Positions 1 through 4,939 of a DNA stretch of 5,738 nt are shown here, piece by piece (within the stretch, counting starts at the first letter, position 1; each line of letters opens with the position of its first letter). The translations under genes and the position numbers were made by a program. The stretch is from Clostridiales bacterium (GTDB lineage Bacteria > Bacillota > Clostridia > Oscillospirales > Acutalibacteraceae), in the NCBI GenBank assembly GCA_012728445.1, contig JAAYFA010000206.1:1-5738 (forward strand), given 5' to 3'. Below the pieces are notes generated by a model. It made no database searches and was not told the origin of the DNA. It saw only the letters and a program-made list of their open reading frames with translations.

Positions 1-775
1 CATAGCTGCCGTCCGAAGCACCGACAATGCGGACAACCTTGGCGACATCTTGCTTTTGTGCATAGTTGTCAAAATAAGCGTTTGTTACCGTAGCACCAAG
101 GCTCAGGGGAACCAGATTTACCTTTTCGGCCCCTGTCTGCGCTTTTACGAGTTGAACAAATTGGTCAAGTCTTTGTGCTTGGTCATACGTATTGCAAAAC
201 GGCGGGAAGTTGAAGCAGTAAATCCTGTCCTCGCCGATTTGATCAGCATAATTTTGCATAGGCATCATATTGAAAAAGCTGTTGCGGGCATCCGGGTCAT
301 ATTGAGAAAGAGGGTAGTTGCGCTCAACTGCCTTGACATTTTCAACCGATTTGCCCTGTAGGTCGTGTGTTGCATATTTGAACATGTCCGGCATGTATTC
401 CCTGACGATGTCGCTGAGCCCCATATCCTTTTGCAGGAACAGGGTAAGCAACACTCTTGGGACAAGCTTTATAATGTCATCCATAAGCGCTGCGGTGCTT
501 AAGTTTAGTACACGCCACTGGTCCGGGAATGTACCGTCGTTTTGGATTTGATTGCCTTCGTCGTCAAACAGTGCCACGTCAGACATACCAATGCCCGGCA
601 CGACAATAACGGGGTTGGATGAGCCGGTGAGGGCGGCTTCGGCTTGTGTTGTCTCACTGAGTGTGGAATTTTGTGCAGTTGCCGCGGTACCGGTGATTGT
701 GCCGGCTGCCATGACGCCGAACACCAGGGAGAGTGCCAATAGTAGGGAGATGCTTTTTTTGGCGAGGTGCTTCAT
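1..775 (-). CDS. Secreted alpha/beta hydrolase B (lipase/LCAT-like), 3' end outside window
   Basis: This is the N-terminal 258 codons of an exported hydrolase; the frame is open to the left edge. Residues 1-35 form a signal peptide: a K-rich start (MKHLAKK), a hydrophobic core LLLALSLVFGVMAAG, and an Ala-rich cleavage region. The mature part opens with NPVIVVPGI (54-62), the first beta strand and oxyanion-loop region of lipase-type alpha/beta hydrolases, followed by SDVALFD. A helix LDQFVQLVKAQTG leads into KVNLVPLSLGA, the nucleophile elbow, with Ser225 as predicted nucleophile. The catalytic Asp and His would lie beyond the window. It is a paralog of hydrolase A at 2440-4395, sharing these motifs in the same order. 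I chose ATG 775 because AAGGA lies 12 nt upstream; the in-frame ATG at 787 directly abuts that site and is less likely. The substrate is unknown; ester or lipid hydrolysis outside the cell is inferred from the fold. Confidence 0.85.
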   Translation of the reverse strand, partial: MKHLAKKSISLLLALSLVFGVMAAGTITGTAATAQNSTLSETTQAEAALTGSSNPVIVVPGIGMSDVALFDDEGNQIQNDGTFPDQWRVLNLSTAALMDDIIKLVPRVLLTLFLQKDMGLSDIVREYMPDMFKYATHDLQGKSVENVKAVERNYPLSQYDPDARNSFFNMMPMQNYADQIGEDRIYCFNFPPFCNTYDQAQRLDQFVQLVKAQTGAEKVNLVPLSLGATVTNAYFDNYAQKQDVAKVVRIVGASDGSY

Positions 776-787
776 TGTAGTGATCAT

Positions 788-792
788 TCCTT
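788..792 (-). promoter_or_regulatory. Ribosome binding site of hydrolase B
   Basis: The minus strand reads AAAGAAAGGA here, with AAGGA as the core. It is 12 nt from ATG 775 and directly touches the in-frame ATG at 787. The spacing favours 775, though it is slightly long. The choice changes the protein by only four residues (MITT). Confidence 0.55.
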
Positions 793-815
793 TCTTTGTG
801 CAAAAACATTTTGTC

Positions 816-830
816 TAAGCTTGTAGCTTA
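816..830 (-). repeat. Small inverted repeat in the leader of hydrolase B
   Basis: TAAGCT and AGCTTA (minus strand) are perfect 6-nt arms around a 3-nt centre ACA. The repeat lies in the predicted 5' untranslated region, about 10-25 nt after the likely transcription start. It could be a weak RNA hairpin or an operator for a dimeric regulator. The arms are short and AT-rich, so chance is possible. Confidence 0.3.
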
Positions 831-845
831 ATAAAATACAATAAT

Positions 846-874
846 ATTCTAGCATAACCGCACGTTGTTTTCAA
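846..874 (-). promoter_or_regulatory. Sigma-A promoter for hydrolase B
   Basis: On the minus strand, TTGAAA (869-874) is followed after exactly 17 nt by TAGAAT (846-851), and TGC just before it supplies an extended -10 TGn. Both hexamers match the vegetative consensus at 5 of 6 positions. Transcription would begin near 839, giving a leader of about 65 nt. The -35 begins only 7 nt after the stop of the membrane protein gene, with no terminator between, so the gene may also receive read-through. Confidence 0.8.
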
Positions 875-881
875 ACCTTTA

Positions 882-2321
882 TCACATTTTTTTGCGAGAG
901 GTGTTTTTTAGGGATCTGATAGAACCCTTTTTAAAGATGACCGGGTATAACAGGCAAAAAACCACAAATGATGCGATCACCATTTTATTGGCCATGTTGT
1001 CCATGAGGCGGAAGTTCTGCCTTTCCGGTGTGCCTGCAAAAAAATAAAGGAGCACATGCGTAGTGAAATACAAAGGTAAAGCGAAAACACAGAATTTTTT
1101 AAAATTGATGGTTTTGAGTCCCGCACCCCACTTTTTTACAATCATAAAAATTGCAAAAAGAAAGGCAACGCTGAGCCCCACAAACAGCGGCAGATAAAGC
1201 GCTGTGCCTTCATACCGAAAAGCGAAAGGCCTTACAAGCGTGGCCGAAAAGCATAGGCCTAACGTGAACACAAAATTTAACAAACCATATAACCAAGAGG
1301 GCATTTTGGCGGTAAAAGGCTCCTCGTTGTCGGCCGCTGCAACAAGGCGTTTAAATGGGAATAGAACAAAAATGAGCATCATCAACCCACCGGCCAAAAA
1401 GCCGGTAGCATATTCCCACATCGACCATCCGCTGAACTTTAGCAGTGTGCTACCGAAGCTTTGCGCCAAATGATAGCCGCCTTCGGAAAAATACAGCAGT
1501 AGGTCCGCACCTGTGATGGCAAAAGCAAAAGCTGCACAGATGCCGAGCATCATTCTGCCACCTGTTTTATCTTTCAACCCAAAGCGTACCGTCAGCCAGA
1601 CAGCTCCGGCTGTTATAGCGGAGGAGATGATATTCACGGATGTAAAATAATTTCTGCCGCCATGGATAGCCTTTGCCCACGGATGGCTAAAGTAATGCTG
1701 CAAATATACCTGCCATGGCGTGCCGTTAACACCGGCCTGCTCAAGTCCCTGCGTGAATAATTCGCCCGCCTGCGGCTGGACAAGGTTTAAAATAGCGGGA
1801 GAAATCGCCGCTCTGCTCACATATTTAACAGCGAAATATACGCCCAAAACAAGCAACATTTCTTTCCACCCGTATGCTTTGTCGCTGAAAAATCGACTCA
1901 GCATAAAAGCGAAAAGCGCCGCCATGCCAAAGCCCAAACACAGCATAAGGAACAAGCCTGAAAGAGGATTGATAAACATCGTTATCATCTGCCCGTTTTC
2001 CTCGCGCACACCGCTCTCAAGCACACCGGTTATTTGGCCGTTGAGCGTCCCCCAGCCGGGCGTGGTGAGCATAAAGGAAAAAGCGGTGAAAGAATACAGC
2101 AAGAAATTGGTTTTACGCCTGAAGCCGAAAACAGAAAAAACAAGCAGCAAAAACACCATGCCGCAAGTGAGCAAACCCCAAGCGGCGCCCCAACCTTGTT
2201 CACCCCGAAAGCGCCATAAGGCGCCCATGAGAAAAGCACCCATTAAAACTGCCGCTGTTTTTTGTAGGCGGGACAGTTCGACGGGTACAAAAGAGTGTCC
2301 TACCATTGTGTTACTTGTCAC
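882..2321 (-). CDS. Polytopic membrane protein of unknown family
   Basis: This is a 479-residue integral membrane protein that I do not recognise. Roughly 11-12 hydrophobic segments are visible, at about 22-36, 44-66, 72-88, 117-142, 154-168, 228-245, 257-277, 303-322, 343-363, 376-396, 408-428 and 446-463. A basic tail (KKGSIRSLKNTSRKKM) probably stays in the cytoplasm. Distinctive features are WRFRGEQGWGAAWG (36-49) after the first segment, a long polar loop at about 172-225 with PWQVYLQHYFSHPWAKAIHGGRN, and WSMWEYATGFLAGG (299-312). No ATP-binding, sensor or protease motif is seen. The GTG start at 2321 is preferred over the ATG at 2348: AAGGGGG sits 6 nt before the GTG, whereas the ATG overlaps the predicted -10 box. 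The gene lies between two paralogous secreted hydrolases and has its own promoter. A role as transporter, flippase or acyl-transfer partner is conceivable but unproven. Confidence 0.85.
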   Translation of the reverse strand: MTSNTMVGHSFVPVELSRLQKTAAVLMGAFLMGALWRFRGEQGWGAAWGLLTCGMVFLLLVFSVFGFRRKTNFLLYSFTAFSFMLTTPGWGTLNGQITGVLESGVREENGQMITMFINPLSGLFLMLCLGFGMAALFAFMLSRFFSDKAYGWKEMLLVLGVYFAVKYVSRAAISPAILNLVQPQAGELFTQGLEQAGVNGTPWQVYLQHYFSHPWAKAIHGGRNYFTSVNIISSAITAGAVWLTVRFGLKDKTGGRMMLGICAAFAFAITGADLLLYFSEGGYHLAQSFGSTLLKFSGWSMWEYATGFLAGGLMMLIFVLFPFKRLVAAADNEEPFTAKMPSWLYGLLNFVFTLGLCFSATLVRPFAFRYEGTALYLPLFVGLSVAFLFAIFMIVKKWGAGLKTINFKKFCVFALPLYFTTHVLLYFFAGTPERQNFRLMDNMANKMVIASFVVFCLLYPVIFKKGSIRSLKNTSRKKM

Positions 2322-2327
2322 AGAATT

Positions 2328-2334
2328 CCCCCTT
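2328..2334 (-). promoter_or_regulatory. Ribosome binding site fixing the GTG start of the membrane protein
   Basis: The minus strand reads AAGGGGG, then the 6-nt spacer AATTCT, then GTG at 2321. This is a strong site at ideal spacing. It would be coding sequence if the longer ATG 2348 form were used, which is the main reason to reject that form. Confidence 0.75.
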
Positions 2335-2343
2335 GTTACAATT

Positions 2344-2352
2344 ATCATATCA
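2344..2352 (-). promoter_or_regulatory. Extended -10 promoter of the membrane protein gene
   Basis: The minus strand reads TGATATGAT: TATGAT (2344-2349, 5 of 6 to consensus) preceded by the TGn extension. No good -35 is found at 16-18 nt, which extended -10 promoters tolerate. Transcription would begin near 2337, leaving a short leader that starts just before the AAGGGGG site. Its place directly downstream of the terminator at 2391-2425 supports independent transcription. Confidence 0.55.
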
Positions 2353-2390
2353 TGAACAGTCTAATGAACGGTAGGAGAAAAAGCAATAAC

Positions 2391-2425
2391 AAAATAAAAA
2401 ATGCGGACGGTGTAAAACCGCCCGC
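2391..2425 (-). terminator. Rho-independent terminator after hydrolase A
   Basis: On the minus strand, GCGGGCGGT (2417-2425) pairs with ACCGTCCGC (2403-2411): a 9-bp stem with one G-U pair and a 5-nt loop TTTAC. The stem is followed by ATTTTTTATTTT. It begins 14 nt after the hydrolase A stop codon. This is a textbook intrinsic terminator and separates hydrolase A from the membrane protein gene. Confidence 0.92.
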
Positions 2426-2439
2426 TAGTCTATGGATCG

Positions 2440-4395
2440 TTATCTCAACAAGTCGGAATACCCCTTTGCACCAACGTATCGGTAGGTTAAATCGCTTGCC
2501 GCTTTGAGCAGGGTCTCAATTAAATCTGTTAAGAACTCTTTGATAGGGCTTGGTTCGACAACCGTTGGGGCTTCCCGATAACCGATTTTAACCAATATAT
2601 CTTTGAGCCGCTGTGTTGCGGCGTCGGCCACAGCTTGGTCACCGATGGTGGCTTCTAATGCGTCCTCGGCCTGTGCGATGGCGGCGTGGAGTTCCGTGAG
2701 GTCAGCGGCGCTGATATCATATTCACCGGCTTCGTGTAGTGCCAGCAACTTTTGCGTGTCCGGCAGGAGAAAGCGGCGGATTTCTTTGCTGTCTGACCCA
2801 TTGTTGAACTGTGGGAAGCGCTCGGGGTCGGCATTAATATCATTAAAATTGGGGTTGGTAAAAAGCTCGCGCACCAAATTCATGCATGCGGCATTTTTGC
2901 CGGCTTGTTCATGGTCTTGATTGTAGAAAAACCAGGTGTTGTCCGGTAAAACGCAGGTGGAGGCATCCAGACTTTTATTTGGTGAAATGTATTTGCTGCC
3001 TGCGTGCAAAGCAAGATAATCCGCAGGCAATTGCTGATCTGCCGCGGCGGCAGTGACGCCGAGGGCTGTGGACTGTATATGGATGACACCGTCGGTGTTG
3101 GAATTCTTATCGGCTGCGAGGATCGAAAACAAGCCTGTCGCATCGCTGAACTTTAAGTTATAGCCGCAAACATTATTGATAATCGCACCTTTTTGCCGGA
3201 TCATATAGTGGATATTATCTTCAAGATTCAGCTGGGCTTGGTAAAAGGCATCTGTCTTTGCACGGCATTCGGCATATTCGGGGCCGGCAAGCCATTTGTC
3301 CGCCAGAGCGGGGTAGTCTTCCTTGGGCATCATCGCCCAGAAGTTCGGCGCACAGCGTATCATGGCATCCATCGCACCGTTTAGTACAGCCTCAAGCGTA
3401 TCCAGCAGTACCTGCCGCGGAATCAGCCTCATGAGTAAATTGACCGCGTAACCCATTGTTTTGGCGCCACCATCTGCAAGTGCAGCGGGGAACAAGTCGC
3501 GGTAAAGCGATTCATCCGAAAGGTCAAAGTCTTTTGCAAGCATATTCTCCAACGCCTGGGAACCGTTGAGCAGGGCTACAATATTAACAACCTTTTCAAC
3601 ATCGCCCTTGTCTTTAAACTGTTCGGCATAGGCGGTAAAAATAGAAGCGCCAAGGCTCGCGTTGAGAATATTAACCTTGTCGTGCCCCGTCTGCTCTTTG
3701 ACCAGTTGAATAAACTTATCGAGTTCCCGAGCGGTCTGCATCGGGTCGCCAATGATATTGAAGGCAAAATAATAGACATGGTCATACCCCACAACATCAC
3801 AAATCCCGCGCAACGGAATATTGATAAAGAGGTGGTTAATCTCATCGTCGCTCAGCTCCGCAAAGGAGCGCTCATACTTGACCACCTGCAGGTTCTCCAC
3901 CGGTGTGCCGTCTTTTTTAGTGGCTTGGCGCCAAAAAACTTTTTTTGCTGTTTCGTAAACGGCATTGGTAAAACCGTTGTCCTTTTGCGTAACCAACATT
4001 TTCGCAAGCGGAAGTGCAAGGTTTTTTAGGGCCATATCGATCGCTTCATTCTCATCAAGCATAAAGCCGCCCTTGATGTACGGTTTGCCGTCGGAACCGA
4101 GCACGGGGTTCCCTTGTGCATCCAACAGCGCAACATCGCTATCCGTTATGCCGGGTACGACAATGAAGGGGTTGTGGGGGCAGTCACAGCCGTTTTCCAC
4201 AAGTTCTGTCGGTTCGTCGGTGTTCGATATGCTTGTACCTTCAGCCATGCAGGGGGATTTTTCTGCTGCCTTCACATTTTGCGTGTTGACGCTTGCAATC
4301 TGTGCGTGTGTAATCGAGCCGCTGACGCCCGCAACGGAAAAAACCATAGCCAGACAAACAAGCAGTGCAAGGCATTTTTTTAATGTTTTACTCAT
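2440..4395 (-). CDS. Secreted alpha/beta hydrolase A (lipase/LCAT-like) with C-terminal helical module
   Basis: This 651-residue exported protein has a signal peptide (1-31, KTLKK then a hydrophobic core, likely cut after THA). The hydrolase domain begins at NPFIVVPGITDSDVAL (75-90). The helix ARELDKFIQLVKEQTG (222-237) leads into KVNILNASLGA, making Ser247 the predicted nucleophile. NTDGVIHIQS (433-442) resembles the acid-bearing lipase loop, suggesting Asp435, and DHEQAGKNA (494-502) suggests His495; this triad is inferred. Elbow position Ser-2 is Asn rather than the usual Gly. Residues about 545-605 form Ala-rich helices resembling a FIVAR-type repeat. The end (617-651) is an amphipathic helix followed by YRYVGAKGYSDLLR. 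ATG 4395 is chosen because AGGAGG lies 8 nt upstream. It is a paralog of hydrolase B (1-775) and is transcribed from its own promoter into its own terminator. An extracellular ester or lipid substrate is likely; its identity cannot be read from the sequence. Confidence 0.9.
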   Translation of the reverse strand: MSKTLKKCLALLVCLAMVFSVAGVSGSITHAQIASVNTQNVKAAEKSPCMAEGTSISNTDEPTELVENGCDCPHNPFIVVPGITDSDVALLDAQGNPVLGSDGKPYIKGGFMLDENEAIDMALKNLALPLAKMLVTQKDNGFTNAVYETAKKVFWRQATKKDGTPVENLQVVKYERSFAELSDDEINHLFINIPLRGICDVVGYDHVYYFAFNIIGDPMQTARELDKFIQLVKEQTGHDKVNILNASLGASIFTAYAEQFKDKGDVEKVVNIVALLNGSQALENMLAKDFDLSDESLYRDLFPAALADGGAKTMGYAVNLLMRLIPRQVLLDTLEAVLNGAMDAMIRCAPNFWAMMPKEDYPALADKWLAGPEYAECRAKTDAFYQAQLNLEDNIHYMIRQKGAIINNVCGYNLKFSDATGLFSILAADKNSNTDGVIHIQSTALGVTAAAADQQLPADYLALHAGSKYISPNKSLDASTCVLPDNTWFFYNQDHEQAGKNAACMNLVRELFTNPNFNDINADPERFPQFNNGSDSKEIRRFLLPDTQKLLALHEAGEYDISAADLTELHAAIAQAEDALEATIGDQAVADAATQRLKDILVKIGYREAPTVVEPSPIKEFLTDLIETLLKAASDLTYRYVGAKGYSDLLR

Positions 4396-4503
4396 TTAAA
4401 TTTCCTCCTGATTTGAAATTTGCCAGCCAATTGTAAAGCGTGATTTTCGGCAATGGTTCTGCTCTATGTGCATTTCACAACCGGCTATGTTGAGATGAAT
4501 ATA
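4396..4503 (-). promoter_or_regulatory. Long 5' leader of hydrolase A with strong Shine-Dalgarno site
   Basis: The predicted leader is about 108 nt. It ends in AGGAGG (4404-4409), 8 nt before the ATG at 4395. AAATTTC (4415-4421) and GAAATTT (4398-4404) are complementary and could fold a 7-bp AT-rich stem whose 10-nt loop holds most of the Shine-Dalgarno site. A 25-codon reading frame starts at ATG 4473 and its TAA (4396-4398) directly abuts the hydrolase start; it has no good ribosome site. No known riboswitch class is recognised. Confidence 0.4.
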
Positions 4504-4509
4504 AATAAA

Positions 4510-4537
4510 ATTATATCAGATTTCAAACAACTTGCAA
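4510..4537 (-). promoter_or_regulatory. Sigma-A promoter for hydrolase A
   Basis: On the minus strand, TTGCAA (4532-4537) is followed after 16 nt by a perfect TATAAT (4510-4515), preceded by TGA, which gives the extended -10 TGn. Transcription would begin near 4503. It sits 23 nt or more past the metallopeptidase stop codon, in an AT-rich gap. This should be a strong, constitutive-type promoter unless the leader is regulated. Confidence 0.8.
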
Positions 4538-4560
4538 CTCATAAAACGGAAAAAACAACG

Positions 4561-4935
4561 CTATTCTTGCACCGGATTCTTCTTTAAATAGTCCGCCAAA
4601 AACTCCGCATCTTTAACTTCCAGCCCTTTTTCTCCGGCAAGTGACTCTAAATGATGCGTAAACTCATGCTTCAAGGTGTGGGTAAGCTTTTCGTTCAACC
4701 GTTTCTCATCAAGATAGCCGTAGACTTTTTCAAACGAACCGTAATAGATGGAAATGTACCTGCCCAGATTGCCGCCGCGGTGGTATTGTCCCAGAATATA
4801 TAGGTTTATACCGGCCGGGTTTGGCATTGCTTCGGGCAACAGAATAATGCCTCCGTTGAGTTCGTTGAACAACTCTTTCGGAAATTCGGATACAATATCA
4901 TCCAGCATTTTTTCCATTTCAGCGATTGTAATCAT
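4561..4935 (-). CDS. Small HExxH zinc metallopeptidase (zincin family protein)
   Basis: This 124-residue cytoplasmic protein has no signal peptide or membrane segment. LKHEFTHHLESLAGEKGLE (88-106) carries HEFTH at 90-94, the zinc-binding and catalytic HExxH of zincin metallopeptidases; a third ligand would come from the acidic stretch just after (Glu or Asp 97-111). FNELNGGIILLPEA (23-36) and LGRYISIYYGSF (57-68) match the layout of the short single-domain 'metallopeptidase family protein' common in Firmicutes and Actinobacteria (Pfam Zincin_1-like), and the length fits that family. The physiological substrate of these proteins is not known to me. The start follows the upstream dehydrogenase stop by 4 nt with AAGGA at 7 nt, so the two are cotranscribed and probably translationally coupled. 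No hairpin terminator is visible downstream. Confidence 0.88.
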   Translation of the reverse strand: MITIAEMEKMLDDIVSEFPKELFNELNGGIILLPEAMPNPAGINLYILGQYHRGGNLGRYISIYYGSFEKVYGYLDEKRLNEKLTHTLKHEFTHHLESLAGEKGLEVKDAEFLADYLKKNPVQE

Positions 4936-4939
4936 TCTG

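Noticed and set aside
910..932. Plus-strand hairpin AGGGATC/GAACCCT followed by TTTTT, like a terminator
   Set aside because: There is no plus-strand gene for it to terminate, the stem has a mismatch, and it lies inside the minus-strand coding region.
1720..2355. 211-codon plus-strand open frame
   Set aside because: It lies entirely opposite the membrane protein gene, has a Lys/Pro/Ser-rich composition with no domain, and no ribosome site or promoter. It is a shadow of the real gene.
2346..2370. Direct repeat GTTCAT spaced 12 nt, upstream of the membrane protein start
   Set aside because: Only two 6-nt copies, one overlapping the promoter; too short to support an operator without comparative data.
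3965..4399. 144-codon plus-strand open frame opposite the hydrolase A signal peptide region
   Set aside because: It is antisense to a well-supported gene, has no Shine-Dalgarno site and no recognisable motif; the long frame follows from codon bias on the other strand.
4528..4562. Possible terminator after the metallopeptidase (GTTGTTTTTTCC on the minus strand)
   Set aside because: A T-run is present but no stem precedes it, so an intrinsic terminator is not supported.
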